Shown one piece after another: positions 32,947 to 42,327 of a stretch of DNA of 63,852 nt. Under the pieces are notes generated by a model. The model did not search any database, was not told the DNA's origin, and was given only the letters and a program-made list of their open reading frames with translations. Source of the stretch: JBGAQP01 sp044220635 (GTDB taxonomy: Bacteria; Pseudomonadota; Gammaproteobacteria; Burkholderiales; Usitatibacteraceae); NCBI GenBank assembly GCA_044220635.1, contig JBGAQP010000024.1, forward strand, positions 1 to 63,852, written 5' to 3'. The position numbers were made by a program, and so were the translations under genes. Positions within the stretch are counted from its first letter, which is position 1; each line of letters opens with the position of its first letter.

Positions 32947-34149
32947 TCAGTGGATGGCCTCGAAGAGCCCGGCCGCGCCCATTCCGGTGCCGATGCACAT
33001 CGTCACCATCCCGTAGCGGCCCTTCGTGCGCGCGAGGCCGTGGACCAGGGTCGCCGCGCGGATCGCCCCGGTGGCCCCGAGCGGGTGCCCGAGCGCGATC
33101 GCCCCGCCCTGCGGGTTCACCTTGGCCGGGTCGAGCCCCAGGTCGCGGATCACGGCGAGCGCCTGGGCGGCGAAGGCCTCGTTCAGCTCGATCCAGTCGA
33201 GGTCCGCCGCCTTGACGCCCGATTGCCTGAGCACCTTCGGGATCGCCTTGATCGGGCCGATGCCCATGATCTCGGGCGGCACGCCCGCCACCGCGAAGCC
33301 CAGGAACCGGGCGAGCGGCTTCGCGCCGTGGCGCTTCATCGCCGCCTCGCTCATCAGCACCACCGCCCCGGCGCCGTCGGACATCTGCGAGCTGTTGCCT
33401 GCGGTGACCGTGCCCTTCGCGGCGAAGACCGTCTTCAGCTTCGCGAGGCTCTCGAGGCTGGAGTCGGGCCGCGGTCCCTCGTCGGTGTCGGCGAGCCGCT
33501 TGCGGCGGACCACCTGGCCCGCGGCGAGGTCAGGCGAGGCGGTCTCGATCTCGTAGGGCAGGATTTCCGCCTTGAAGCCGCCTTCGGCGATCGCCCGCGC
33601 GGCCTTCTGGTGGCTCGCGACGGCGAAGGCATCCTGGTCCTCCCGGGAGACCTTCCATTGCCGGGCGACGTTCTCCGCCGTGATGCCCATGCCGTAGGCG
33701 ATCGCCACGTGCTCGCCGCCCGCGAACACGGCGTCGTTCAGCGCGATCTTGTTGCCCATCATCGGCACCATCGACATCGATTCCGTCCCCGCGGCGATCA
33801 CCACGTCGTCGTCGCCCGTGCGGATGCGGTCCGCGGCGAGCGCGATGGCCTGCACGCCCGAGGAGCAGAAGCGGTTGATGGTCATCGCGGGCACCCCTTC
33901 GGGCAGCCCCGCGAGGAGCGCGCCGATGCGCGCGACGTTCATGCCCTGCTCGGCCTCGGGCATGGCGCAGCCGACGATCACGTCGCCGATCTCGTTCGGG
34001 TCGAGGGAGGGCAGCCCCGCGATGGCGCCTTTCAGCACGTGGGCGAGGAGGTCGTCGGGGCGCACGCTGCGGAACATCCCGCGCGGGGCCTTGCCGACGG
34101 GCGTGCGCACGGCGGCGACGAGGTAGGCGTCCTGGATCTGTCGGGTCAT
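32947..34149 (-). CDS. Acetyl-CoA C-acyltransferase (thiolase)
   Basis: Thiolytic cleavage of 3-ketoacyl-CoA in beta-oxidation; 400 residues. The nucleophilic cysteine is in NRFCSSGVQAI near 92, the His in GGAIALGHPLGATGA near 350, and the second cysteine in TMCIGTGMGAAG near 382. The last motif reads CIGTG where CIGGG is more usual. Partner of the FadN-type enzyme encoded upstream on the same strand, with a DUF3592 gene between them. The fadN-thiolase order matches FadN/FadA units in other bacteria. Confidence 0.95.
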   Translation of the reverse strand: MTRQIQDAYLVAAVRTPVGKAPRGMFRSVRPDDLLAHVLKGAIAGLPSLDPNEIGDVIVGCAMPEAEQGMNVARIGALLAGLPEGVPAMTINRFCSSGVQAIALAADRIRTGDDDVVIAAGTESMSMVPMMGNKIALNDAVFAGGEHVAIAYGMGITAENVARQWKVSREDQDAFAVASHQKAARAIAEGGFKAEILPYEIETASPDLAAGQVVRRKRLADTDEGPRPDSSLESLAKLKTVFAAKGTVTAGNSSQMSDGAGAVVLMSEAAMKRHGAKPLARFLGFAVAGVPPEIMGIGPIKAIPKVLRQSGVKAADLDWIELNEAFAAQALAVIRDLGLDPAKVNPQGGAIALGHPLGATGAIRAATLVHGLARTKGRYGMVTMCIGTGMGAAGLFEAIH

Positions 34150-34165
34150 GGAACCTCCGGTTCGT

Positions 34166-35710
34166 TCAGTCTTCGTTGGCGGACATCTTCGGATCGGGCA
34201 CGGCCGGCCTGAGCAGCCCGGGGTCGAGCCCCGCCGCTCGCGCGATGCGCGCCTGGGCGGATTCGGCGAGCTCCTTGCCCTCGAAGCCGGTGCCGATCGT
34301 CACGCGCTGGCCGTCGCGCAGCACCGCGTGCAGGGAATAGACCTCGCGCATCGGCCCGGAGCCCCGGCTCACGGAATACGCGTGGGCGGGGGTGAGGGCG
34401 GAAATCTCGCCGCGGCGCAGCGTGCGCTCCACCCGGCCGAGGAAGCCGTGGCCCGAGACCTGGATCTCGCCCGCCTTCGCCGTCACGGCGAGGCGCGAGC
34501 GCGCCAGGCGCCAGCCGACCGGCACCAGCAGGATGCCGGCGAAGGCCCAGTCGAAATCGGCGCGCAGCCCGAGGTCGCCGAGCAGCCCCGTGCCCAGGAT
34601 GGCGAGCGCCACGAACAGGGCCCCGAGCACGGCGAGCGCCACGCCGATCGCCCTTCGGCCGCCCCGCAGGTAGTCGAGCCGGAGCGTGCCGTGCGCCTCC
34701 TCCACGCGCGCCAGACCCTCCGGGATCGGCAGCTCCGCAGGCGCGGAGGCGAACCCCCCGCGGTCGTGGAACCCGGTGAATGCCGTGGCGGCCGTGGGCG
34801 GCTCGAGCCGGTCGAACGCCGGCGCGTGCGCCGCCGGGGCGTGCCCCTCGAGCCCTTCGAAGGACGGGGGGCGAGCGGCGAGGGGCTCGGGCGTCGCGGC
34901 CTGCGCCGCGGGGGCCGGGCCGGGCTCGCCGGAGCGCCCGGTGATGAGCGCGATGAACCACTTCCAGGTGGAGACCACCGCGCCCCAGAGCATGAGCAGC
35001 CCGATCAGGGGGAAGAGGAGCACGAGCAGGCCCACCCATTCCCCGTCCTCGATGATCTCGGGAACCGCGAGGATCGCGATCGGGAAGGCGATCGCGTTCC
35101 AGACGAGGGTGAAGCCCCAGAGTCCGCCCAGGGTCATCTGGTTGGGCCGCCCCCGGGCCGCGCGCGCCGCCCGGCGTCCGGCGGCCGTGCGCTCCGGCCC
35201 GTCCTTGCCGCCGCGCCCGACGAAGAACGCGGCGACGAGGGCCGCCACGCCGATGCCGCCGAAGGCGATCGCGAAGGGCGAGAGGAAGACGACCATCGGC
35301 CAGCGGATCTCGCGGTCCACCGCCGCCTCCGAGGGATTGGCGGGATTCACCCAGACGGTGATGGGCTTGCCCGAGGCGCGTGCTTCGTCCAGGCGCGCGG
35401 CGATTTCCTCCTGCCAATCGCCGACGTTGTCGGACCCGCCCAGCGGCGAGATGCCCAGGCGCTCGCTCGCGTACTCGCGGCCCTCGAAGGTGTACCGGTA
35501 GCGGCCTTCGGCCCGGTAGGTCTCGGAGCGCCGGTTCGCGCTCGCGTGCAGGTCGGCGGAGTCGACCTGCGCGCGCACGCGCACCCATTCGCGCGCGCTC
35601 CAGCCGTCGCTCAGCATCTTGCCGATCGCCCAGGACGCGAAGACGCCCACGCCCCCGAAGGGGATCGCGAAGAGCAGGCACACGAGAACGCCGCCAAGCC
35701 GGTTTCCCAC
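34166..35710 (-). CDS. DUF3592 membrane protein
   Basis: A 514-residue membrane protein. The first 140 residues form a DUF3592 domain: a first helix near 8-28, then a periplasmic-facing beta region with YTFEGREYASERLGI and VWVNPANPSEAAVDRE. Three or four more helices follow (about 145-170, 210-265 and 365-395), with a proline-rich low-complexity linker between, and a second soluble region at the C-terminus. Function unknown. Its place between a FadN-type enzyme and its thiolase, 16 bases from each, makes co-transcription with beta-oxidation genes nearly certain, but a role there is not evident. Confidence 0.8.
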   Translation of the reverse strand: MGNRLGGVLVCLLFAIPFGGVGVFASWAIGKMLSDGWSAREWVRVRAQVDSADLHASANRRSETYRAEGRYRYTFEGREYASERLGISPLGGSDNVGDWQEEIAARLDEARASGKPITVWVNPANPSEAAVDREIRWPMVVFLSPFAIAFGGIGVAALVAAFFVGRGGKDGPERTAAGRRAARAARGRPNQMTLGGLWGFTLVWNAIAFPIAILAVPEIIEDGEWVGLLVLLFPLIGLLMLWGAVVSTWKWFIALITGRSGEPGPAPAAQAATPEPLAARPPSFEGLEGHAPAAHAPAFDRLEPPTAATAFTGFHDRGGFASAPAELPIPEGLARVEEAHGTLRLDYLRGGRRAIGVALAVLGALFVALAILGTGLLGDLGLRADFDWAFAGILLVPVGWRLARSRLAVTAKAGEIQVSGHGFLGRVERTLRRGEISALTPAHAYSVSRGSGPMREVYSLHAVLRDGQRVTIGTGFEGKELAESAQARIARAAGLDPGLLRPAVPDPKMSANED

Positions 35711-35726
35711 GCTCGCCTCGCCGCGC

Positions 35727-38093
35727 TCAGTTCCTGAGCGGCTTGCCGGCCTTCAGCATGTGCTCGATCCGCGCCTGCGACTTCTCCGTCTTCGCGAGCT
35801 CCACGAAGTGGCGCCGCTCGAGCTCGAGCAGCCACTTCTCGTCGACGAGGCTGCCGGGCTCGACGGGGCCGCCGCAGAGGACCTCGGCGATGCGCGAGCC
35901 GATCTCGAAGTCGTGGCCGGAGATGAACCCGCCCTCCTTCATGTTGACGAGCATCATCTTGAGCGTCGCGATGCCGGTGTCGCCCGCGACCGGGATGCGC
36001 GCGGGCGCAAGCGGCGCGCGCACGCCCGCCTCGGCCATCGCGCGCGCCTGCTGCTTGGCGACGTGCAGGAGCTCCGCCGGGTGGAAGACGACCACGTCCG
36101 AGGGCTTCAGGTAGCCCATCTCGCGCGCGTGCTCCGCGCTCTTCGAGACCTCGCCCATGGCGACCTGCTTGAACACGCGCTGCATCTCCGGGAAGCCGTC
36201 GCCGCCCTTCGACCAGGCGGCGACGCGCCCGGCGAGCTCCTTGAGCCCGCCGCCCGCGGGCAGCAGCCCCACGCCAACCTCGACCAGGCCGATGTAGCTC
36301 TCGAGCGCGGCGACCACGCGCTGGGCGTGCATCACGAACTCGCAGCCGCCGCCGAGCGCCATGCCCTCGACCGCCGCCACCGTGGGCACGAGCGCGTACT
36401 TGAGGCGTTGCGAGGTGTGCTGGAACTTCGCCACCATCGCCTCGAACTCGTCGAAGCGCCCGGCCTTGAGCGACTCGAGCGCCGCCTTGAGGTTGGCGCC
36501 CACCGCGAAGGGCGCCTCGTGCCAGATGACGAGCGCGTCGTGGTTCCTCTCGGCCTCGTCGATCGCGCGGTTCAGGCCCTCGAGGACCTCCACGCCGAGC
36601 GAGTGCATCTTGCTCTTGAAGGAGACGATCGCGATGCCGTCGCCCTGGTGCCACAGGCGCACGCCCTCGTCCTCGAATACGGTCGTTCCGCGGTCCGCGG
36701 GCTTCTCCCCGAGCACGAGCTCGGGGAAGAGCTGGCGCTTGTAGACGGCGAGCGTGGAGCGCGAATGCATCGAGTCGTCCGCGGCCGAGAACGATCCCTG
36801 GGGCGTGTGAACGCCGTGGCGCCCGTCCGTGACCCACGCGGGCAGCGGCGCCTTCGCCATGGCCTTGCCGGCGGCGATGTCCTCGGCGATCCACTTCGCG
36901 ACCGGCTGCCAGCCCGCGGCCTGCCAGAGCTCGAAGGGGCCGAGCTTCCAGCCGAAGCCCCAGCGGATCGCGAGGTCGACGTCGCGCGCGCAATGCGCGA
37001 TCTCCGCGAGGTGCACCGCGCAGTAGTGGAACACGTCACGGAAGATCGCCCACAGGAACTGCGCCTGCGGGTGCTGCGAGGCGCGCAGCTTCGCGAACTG
37101 CTCGGCCGGGCTCCTCGACTTGAGGATCGCCTGCACGTCCTCGGCGATCTCGCCCGCCGCGGGGCGGTAGTCCCCGCGCGCGATGTCGAGGACCTGGATG
37201 TCCTTGCCCTTCTTCACGTAGATCCCGGCCTTCGTCTTCTGCCCGAGCGCGCCCTTGGCGATGAGGGCGGAGAGCCACTCCGGGGACCGGTAGTGCGCGT
37301 GCCAGGGATCGTTGTGCAGGGTGTCGGCCATCGACTTCACCACGTGCGCCATCGTGTCGAGGCCGACGACGTCCGCCGTGCGGTAGGTCGCGCTCTTGCC
37401 GCGGCCGATCGCCGGGCCCGTGAGCGCGTCCACCTCGTCGAAGCCGAGCCTGAAGGCGAGCGTGTGGTGCATCGTCGCGAGCATCGAGAAGACGCCCACG
37501 CGGTTGGCGACGAAGTTCGTCGTGTCCCGCGCGCGGATGACGCCCTTGCCGAGGGTCGTCGTGAGGAAGGTCTCCAGGGCGTCGAGCATCGCCGGGTCGG
37601 TCGACGCGGCGGGGATCAGCTCCACGAGGCGCATGTAGCGCGGCGGGTTGAAGAAGTGGATCCCGCAGAAGCGCGGGCGCACCGCCTCGGGCAGCTTCCT
37701 CGCGAGCTCCGTGATCGACAGGCCCGAGGTGTTGGAGGCGAAGATCGCGTGCGGCGCGAGGTGGGGCGCCACCTTCTCGAAGAGCGACTTCTTCCAGTCC
37801 ATGCGCTCGCTGATCGCCTCGATCACGAGGTCGCAGCCCCCGAGCAGGGCGAGGTGCTCGTCGTAGTTGGCGGGGACCACCTGGTGCACGACCCCGGCGG
37901 TGGCGAGCGGGCTGGGGTTCAACTTCGCGAGGCCGTCGATCGCCTTCCTCGCGGCGGCGCTCTTGTCGCGGCCCTCGGCGGGCAGTTCGAAGAGGAGCAC
38001 GGGGACGCTGGCGTTGGCGAGGTGCGCGGCGATCTGCGCGCCCATGACGCCGGCGCCGAGGACGGCGGCCTGGCGGACGAGGAATTTCTCCAC
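35727..38093 (-). CDS. fadN: 3-hydroxyacyl-CoA dehydrogenase/enoyl-CoA hydratase, FadN type
   Basis: Bifunctional beta-oxidation enzyme, 788 residues. The dehydrogenase comes first: NAD loop VLGAGVMGAQIAAHLA near residue 12 and FCGIHFFNPPRYM near 138 with the catalytic His. The hydratase domain follows from about 430: its two catalytic Glu positions are in GGGCEFVMHAQ near 585 and GLVEVGVGLLPAGGG near 605. This order is that of FadN (YusL) and is opposite to FadB/FadJ. It is preceded by a thioesterase gene and followed by DUF3592 and a thiolase. Confidence 0.94.
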   Translation of the reverse strand: MEKFLVRQAAVLGAGVMGAQIAAHLANASVPVLLFELPAEGRDKSAAARKAIDGLAKLNPSPLATAGVVHQVVPANYDEHLALLGGCDLVIEAISERMDWKKSLFEKVAPHLAPHAIFASNTSGLSITELARKLPEAVRPRFCGIHFFNPPRYMRLVELIPAASTDPAMLDALETFLTTTLGKGVIRARDTTNFVANRVGVFSMLATMHHTLAFRLGFDEVDALTGPAIGRGKSATYRTADVVGLDTMAHVVKSMADTLHNDPWHAHYRSPEWLSALIAKGALGQKTKAGIYVKKGKDIQVLDIARGDYRPAAGEIAEDVQAILKSRSPAEQFAKLRASQHPQAQFLWAIFRDVFHYCAVHLAEIAHCARDVDLAIRWGFGWKLGPFELWQAAGWQPVAKWIAEDIAAGKAMAKAPLPAWVTDGRHGVHTPQGSFSAADDSMHSRSTLAVYKRQLFPELVLGEKPADRGTTVFEDEGVRLWHQGDGIAIVSFKSKMHSLGVEVLEGLNRAIDEAERNHDALVIWHEAPFAVGANLKAALESLKAGRFDEFEAMVAKFQHTSQRLKYALVPTVAAVEGMALGGGCEFVMHAQRVVAALESYIGLVEVGVGLLPAGGGLKELAGRVAAWSKGGDGFPEMQRVFKQVAMGEVSKSAEHAREMGYLKPSDVVVFHPAELLHVAKQQARAMAEAGVRAPLAPARIPVAGDTGIATLKMMLVNMKEGGFISGHDFEIGSRIAEVLCGGPVEPGSLVDEKWLLELERRHFVELAKTEKSQARIEHMLKAGKPLRN

Positions 38094-38119
38094 GGACTTC
38101 TCCTGGGACGGAAGGGGAA

Positions 38120-38524
38120 TCAGGCTCGCGTGAGCGTGCCCGGGATCGCGCGGGGGCGGCGCTCGCCGTCGACCGCGACGTAGGTGAGCTGCGCCTCCGT
38201 GACCCGCGCCACCTCGCCCGCGGCGCCGCGGCTGCGCTGGGCGAAGACCTCGACGTCGACGGTGACCGAGGTGCGGCCCACCTTCGTCACGCGGGCGTAG
38301 AAGCTCACGAGGTCGCCCACGAACACGGGCTCCTTGAAGACGAAGGAATTGACGGCGATGGTGACCACGGCCCCCCGGGCGCGCTCGACGGCGGGCACGC
38401 TCCCGGCGAGGTCCACGTGGGACATCACCCAGCCGCCGAAGATGGTGCCGTGGGCGTTCGTGTCCGCGGGCATCGGGATGATGCGCAGGACCGGCTGCTC
38501 GTCCTTCGGCAGGTGGGCGTCCAT
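38120..38524 (-). CDS. Acyl-CoA thioesterase (YciA-like hotdog)
   Basis: Hydrolyses acyl-CoA to free acid and CoA. It is a 134-residue hotdog-fold protein of the YciA/BACH group: MPADTNAHGTIFGGWVMSH followed by the catalytic Asp in VDLAG near 38-42, then VNSFVFKEPVFVGDLVSF. E. coli YciA has 132 residues. It is the first gene after a PsrA-like operator (38555-38572), 30 bases before its ATG, so it begins a regulated unit with fadN, DUF3592 and thiolase. It may keep CoA free when acyl-CoA accumulates. Confidence 0.93.
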   Translation of the reverse strand: MDAHLPKDEQPVLRIIPMPADTNAHGTIFGGWVMSHVDLAGSVPAVERARGAVVTIAVNSFVFKEPVFVGDLVSFYARVTKVGRTSVTVDVEVFAQRSRGAAGEVARVTEAQLTYVAVDGERRPRAIPGTLTRA

Positions 38525-38554
38525 CGAGTCTCGGCCGGGGTCTGGAACGGGCGA

Positions 38555-38572
38555 TTCAAACGAGTGTTTGAA
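38555..38572 (-). promoter_or_regulatory. PsrA-like operator upstream of the thioesterase-fadN unit
   Basis: TTCAAACGAGTGTTTGAA, an 18-bp near-perfect dyad that fits the Pseudomonas PsrA consensus (G/C)AAAC-N4-GTTT(G/C). On the minus strand TAGGAT lies four bases upstream of the GTTCAAAC half, which would place the operator over the transcription start. A second copy is upstream of the TetR gene (49464-49481). Confidence 0.75.
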
Positions 38573-38612
38573 CGCTATCCTATCAGAGCCCGGGCGGGCG
38601 CGTTCCGCGCCC

Positions 38613-40418
38613 TCAGCCGCCGTGGCCGCGATAGATCTCCGCGAGGCGCTCGGCGTGGCGCTCGGCGATCGGCGCGCGCCGGAGCTTCATCGTCGGCGTG
38701 AGCAGGCCGTTGTCGGGCGTCCACTTCTCGGTCAGGAGCGCGACGCGCCGCACCTGCGCGTAGCCGGGGAAGCCGCGCACCTGCTCGGCGATGCGCGCGA
38801 GCACGAGCTTCTCCGCGCGCTCGCGGTCCCTGCCGTTCGGGTCGGCGTCGAGCCCCTGCTCGCGCGCCACGCGCGCCCACTCCTCCGCCGAGAGCACCAC
38901 GAGCGCCCCGAGGAACGGCTTCGCCTCGCCCACGATCATGACCTGCTCGAGGAGCGGGTCGAGCTGGATGGCGAGCTCCATGTCCACGGGCGGCACCTTC
39001 TCGCCGTTGGCGAGGACGATGATCTCCTTGATGCGCCCGGTGATGTAGAGCATGCCGTGCTCGATGCGCGCCTGGTCGCCGGTGTTGAGCCAGCCCGTGG
39101 GCCCGAGCACCGCGGCCGTCGCCTCGGGATTGTTCCAGTAGCCCAGCATCACGCCGGGCCCCTTCACCAGCAGCGCGTCGTTCTCGCCGAACGCGACCTC
39201 GATGCCCGGCAGCGCCTCGCCGATGCTCGCCGGGTCGTTGCGGTGCAGGCGGTTCACGCTCACCACGGGGGAGGCCTCGGTGAGTCCGTAGCCCTGGCAG
39301 ATGGGCAGGCCGAGGCCGATGAACGCGTGGGCGATCTGCGGGTTGAGGGCAGCACCCCCGCTGATGCACAGCCGCAGCCTGCCGCCGAGGCGCTCGAGGA
39401 GCCGCCGGCCCACCAGCGCCTTGAGGACCGGCCAGAGGAGGAACGCCGGCTTCCAGGGGCCCCGCCCCTGGTGCCATTCGAAGAGGCTCCAGCCGACGTG
39501 GTGGGCCGCCGCGAAGAGCCGGCGCTTCGCCGCGCCGGCGTCGCGCAGCTGCCCCTGGATCGCCGCGTGCAATCGCTCGAAGATGCGCGGCACCGCGACG
39601 ATCACGGTCGGCCGCACGCGCCGGAAGTCCTCGGCGAGCTGCGGGATCGAGCGCGCGAAGGCCACGCTCGCGCCGGCGGCCATCGTGAGGTAGTAGCCCA
39701 CGGTGCGCTCGAGCATGTGCGACAGCGGCAGGAAGGAGAGGAACAGGTCGTCGGTGTAGACGTCGTAGGCCTCGAGGGCCGCCTTGACGTTCTGCAGGAT
39801 GTTCTGGTGCGAGAGCATCACGCCCTTGGGGCGCCCCGTGGTTCCCGAGGTGTAGACGATCGTGGCGAGCGAGTGGCCGTCGACCGGCACGGGCGGGTGC
39901 GGGGAGGGCTCGGCGGGCAGCCACTCGGCGAGCGACCTTGCGCGCGGCAGCAGCGGCTGCGCCACGGCCTTCACGGTGAGGATGCGCTGCACGCGGGGCA
40001 GCTCCTCGAGCACCGCGGCGAGCTTCGTCAGCGGCTCCTCGCCCTCGACGAGCAGCACCCGGGCACCCGAGTCGTTGAGGATGTAGGCGACGTTCTCCGG
40101 CCGGTCGTCGACGTAGAGCGGGACGACCACCAGGCCCGCGGCGTAGGCGCCCTGGTCGAAGCACACCCAGTCGACGCCGTTGCGCAGCATGATCGCCACG
40201 CGCTCGCCCGGCGCGAGGCCCTCGGCGACGAGCGCGGCGCGCACCCGGCCCGCCCGCCGGGCCACTTCGTCCCACGAATGGGTGCGCCAGAGCTCTTCCC
40301 GGGCGTCGTATTCCCGGTAGGCCACGGCCTCGGGCGAGAGCGCGAGGCGCTTGGCGAACGCGGTGGCGATCGAATCGCCGTCGCCGATGCGGATGGTCTG
40401 CCGTTCGCTGACGGGCAC
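38613..40418 (-). CDS. AMP-dependent acyl-CoA synthetase (long-chain type)
   Basis: ATP-dependent activation of a carboxylic acid to its acyl-CoA, about 601 residues. The adenylate-forming motifs are all present: IVYTSGTTGRPKGVMLSHQN near 180, GYGLTEASPVVSVN near 360, GWLNTGDQARIEHG near 425, and ITGRIKEIIVLANGEKVPP near 440. The closest described group is the FadD15-like long-chain fatty acyl-CoA synthetases. GTG 40416-40418, preceded by GGGG, is chosen as start; the in-frame sequence upstream is basic and unlike the family. It lies at the end of a minus-strand run starting at FadE and supplies acyl-CoA for it. Confidence 0.92.
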   Translation of the reverse strand: MPVSERQTIRIGDGDSIATAFAKRLALSPEAVAYREYDAREELWRTHSWDEVARRAGRVRAALVAEGLAPGERVAIMLRNGVDWVCFDQGAYAAGLVVVPLYVDDRPENVAYILNDSGARVLLVEGEEPLTKLAAVLEELPRVQRILTVKAVAQPLLPRARSLAEWLPAEPSPHPPVPVDGHSLATIVYTSGTTGRPKGVMLSHQNILQNVKAALEAYDVYTDDLFLSFLPLSHMLERTVGYYLTMAAGASVAFARSIPQLAEDFRRVRPTVIVAVPRIFERLHAAIQGQLRDAGAAKRRLFAAAHHVGWSLFEWHQGRGPWKPAFLLWPVLKALVGRRLLERLGGRLRLCISGGAALNPQIAHAFIGLGLPICQGYGLTEASPVVSVNRLHRNDPASIGEALPGIEVAFGENDALLVKGPGVMLGYWNNPEATAAVLGPTGWLNTGDQARIEHGMLYITGRIKEIIVLANGEKVPPVDMELAIQLDPLLEQVMIVGEAKPFLGALVVLSAEEWARVAREQGLDADPNGRDRERAEKLVLARIAEQVRGFPGYAQVRRVALLTEKWTPDNGLLTPTMKLRRAPIAERHAERLAEIYRGHGG

Positions 40419-40485
40419 GGATTCCCCACGCTCGCCCCCTTCGGTCGGAGGGCCGCGATCGATGTTACCAGAGGCCCCGCGGCCC

Positions 40486-41007
40486 TCAGGGCGGCGTCGC
40501 GTCCCCCGCGCCGACCGGGCGCTGCATGAGCACGCTGTCGACCCAGCGGCCGTGCTTGAAGCCGATCGAGCGCAGCGTTCCCGCGGGCTCGAAGCCGTGC
40601 GCCGCATGCAGCCGGATGGAAGCCGCGTTTCCGGAATCCCCGATCACCGCGACGAGCTGGCGGCAGCCGGCCGCCTCGCACCGCTCGATCAGCCGCGCGA
40701 GGAGCGCGTGGCCCGCGCCGTGGCCGAGTCGCCGCGGGTGAACGTAGATCGAGTCCTCGAGCGTGTGCCGGTAGCCCGGGCGCGTGCGGTACGCTCCCGC
40801 GTAGGCGTAGCCCGCGACCTCGCCCTCGATCTCGGCGACGATCCAGGGCAGGCCCTGGGCGCGGATCGCCTCGAAGCGCCGGCGCATCTCGGGCTCGTCG
40901 GGCGCCTCGAGCTCGAAGGAGGCGAGCCCGTTGCGCACGTGGTGGGCGTAGATCGCCGTGATGGCCGCGAGGTCGCGCGGCTCGGCGTCGCGAACGCGCG
41001 CGCTCAT
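40486..41007 (-). CDS. GNAT acetyltransferase (phosphinothricin/Met-sulfoximine type)
   Basis: A 173-residue GNAT enzyme similar to PAT/MddA, which acetylate amino-acid-like compounds such as phosphinothricin or methionine sulfoximine. IYAHHVRNGLASFE near 19 and the acetyl-CoA-binding loop HPRRLGHGAGHALL near 90 are clear, followed by VIGDSGNAASIRLHAAHGF near 118. ATG 41005-41007 overlaps the alpha/beta-hydrolase stop (ATGA). Its link to the lipid genes is only positional. Confidence 0.9.
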   Translation of the reverse strand: MSARVRDAEPRDLAAITAIYAHHVRNGLASFELEAPDEPEMRRRFEAIRAQGLPWIVAEIEGEVAGYAYAGAYRTRPGYRHTLEDSIYVHPRRLGHGAGHALLARLIERCEAAGCRQLVAVIGDSGNAASIRLHAAHGFEPAGTLRSIGFKHGRWVDSVLMQRPVGAGDATPP

Positions 41008-41861
41008 TGCGGGGCCGCGGCCGCGGCGAGCCAGTCGCGCGCGGCCTTCCAGAGCGTCGGGCGGCTCCTCGCGGCGAAGAAGCCGAAGTGGCCCACGCGC
41101 CTCTCGCCCAGGTCCCCGGGCGCGAGGTGCACCCGCTCGACCGGGGCGTGGCGGTAGAAGCCGTGCAGGCGGTCCACCGCCGGCCGCGTGACGATGTCGT
41201 CGTCGGCGAAGGAATAGCCGCGGATGGGGAAGCGCACGCGGTCGAACCCGGCGCGCAGCGACGGGTCCTCGCCGAGCAGGTAGTCGGGGTGCAGGCACCA
41301 GCGCCGCCACTGGGAGGCGACTCCGCGCGGCAGGTCGCCCACCATGCGCAGCGCCTTGCCCGGGAAATAGCCGAAGAGCGGGGTGAGCAGCGGGATCGCG
41401 GCGAACCAGAAGAAGCGCACCCGGAGCGGCATGCGGTCGTTGTGGCGGTACCAGCCGCTGCCCGCGGTCACGGTGAGCGCCGCGCGGATCGCGGTGTTGT
41501 CCGGCAGCACCCCGAGGATCTGCCCGCCCAGGCTGTGGCCGACGGCAACCACGGGCCGCCCGGGCGCGGCCGCGCGCGCCTCGGCGAGCATCGCGTTCGC
41601 GTCCTTCAGCGCCCAGTCGAGCACCGTGGCCTCGAAGCCGCGCAGGCTCGCCTCCTGCGACCAGCCCATGCCGCGGTAATCGAAGGTGAGCGCATGGAAG
41701 CCGCCCTCGGCGAGGTAGCGCGCGAAGGGCGCGTAGAAGTCCTGGCGCACGCCCATGGCCCCGAGGACCAGCGCCGCGCCCCGGGCCTCGCCCTCCGCGG
41801 GGAAGCGCGTGACCGCGAGCTCCCGCCCGTCCGCGGCGCGGGCGGTGTCGCGCAGCTCCAT
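41004..41861 (-). CDS. Alpha/beta-fold hydrolase
   Basis: A 285-residue serine-hydrolase-type protein. The nucleophile elbow is VAVGHSLGGQILG near 102-114. FDYRGMGWSQE near 60 and a late FGFFAARSR segment with His before it (VGHFGF) complete a plausible triad. The family is often described as putative lipases or esterases. No signal peptide, so it is cytoplasmic. It lies between a hotdog protein and a GNAT gene, with start and stop overlaps on both sides; the position suggests hydrolysis of an ester-containing lipid intermediate, unproven. Confidence 0.88.
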   Translation of the reverse strand: MELRDTARAADGRELAVTRFPAEGEARGAALVLGAMGVRQDFYAPFARYLAEGGFHALTFDYRGMGWSQEASLRGFEATVLDWALKDANAMLAEARAAAPGRPVVAVGHSLGGQILGVLPDNTAIRAALTVTAGSGWYRHNDRMPLRVRFFWFAAIPLLTPLFGYFPGKALRMVGDLPRGVASQWRRWCLHPDYLLGEDPSLRAGFDRVRFPIRGYSFADDDIVTRPAVDRLHGFYRHAPVERVHLAPGDLGERRVGHFGFFAARSRPTLWKAARDWLAAAAAPQ

Positions 41862-41862
41862 C

Positions 41863-42327
41863 TCAGGCCTTCTTCCTCGGCGCGACCCACATCGCGATGA
41901 CGGCGCGGCACACGAGCTCGCCCGCGCGGTCGCGCAGCTCCACGGCGACCGGCACCTCGCGCGCCTCGCCCTCGCCGATGTCGCCGGCGGTGGCCACCGC
42001 CTCGACGTCGGACGAGGCCTTCTTCAGGTATTCGACGTTCATGCCCCTGGGCAGCCAGCGCATCGAATCCGGGATCGTCGCGTCGGTCATCGTGCCGGCG
42101 GCGAGCTCGGCGAGGTTGCACATCGCGATCGCGTGCACGGTGCCGATGTGGTTGGTCACGGCGCGGCGCTTGCGCATCGCGACGCGCGCGAATCCGGGCC
42201 GCAGCTCCTCGAAGCGCGGGGCGATCGTGGCGAAGTACGGCGCCTTCCAGCACACGAGCCGCGAGAAGAGCGCCTTGCCGAAGGGCTTCGTCTCGAGCCG
42301 GCGCCAGGCCGCGAGCGCAGGGCTCAC
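41863..42327 (-). CDS. DUF4442/hotdog-fold protein
   Basis: A 154-residue protein with the DUF4442 hotdog fold related to PaaI-type thioesterases. FARVAMRKRRAVTNHIGTVHAIAMCNLAELAAG near residues 47-80 matches the central helix region. A GTG start (42325-42327) overlaps the TGA of the upstream FadJ-type gene, so the two are coupled. It may hydrolyse or bind acyl-CoA. A second member is encoded at 44390-44896. Confidence 0.8.
   Translation of the reverse strand: MSPALAAWRRLETKPFGKALFSRLVCWKAPYFATIAPRFEELRPGFARVAMRKRRAVTNHIGTVHAIAMCNLAELAAGTMTDATIPDSMRWLPRGMNVEYLKKASSDVEAVATAGDIGEGEAREVPVAVELRDRAGELVCRAVIAMWVAPRKKA

Noticed and set aside
32934..32950. CAAAATGCCGTTTC as a third PsrA-like site before DUF1302
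   Set aside because: Half-sites are not complementary (CAAAA against GTTTC) and the TAGGAT context of the two good operators is missing.
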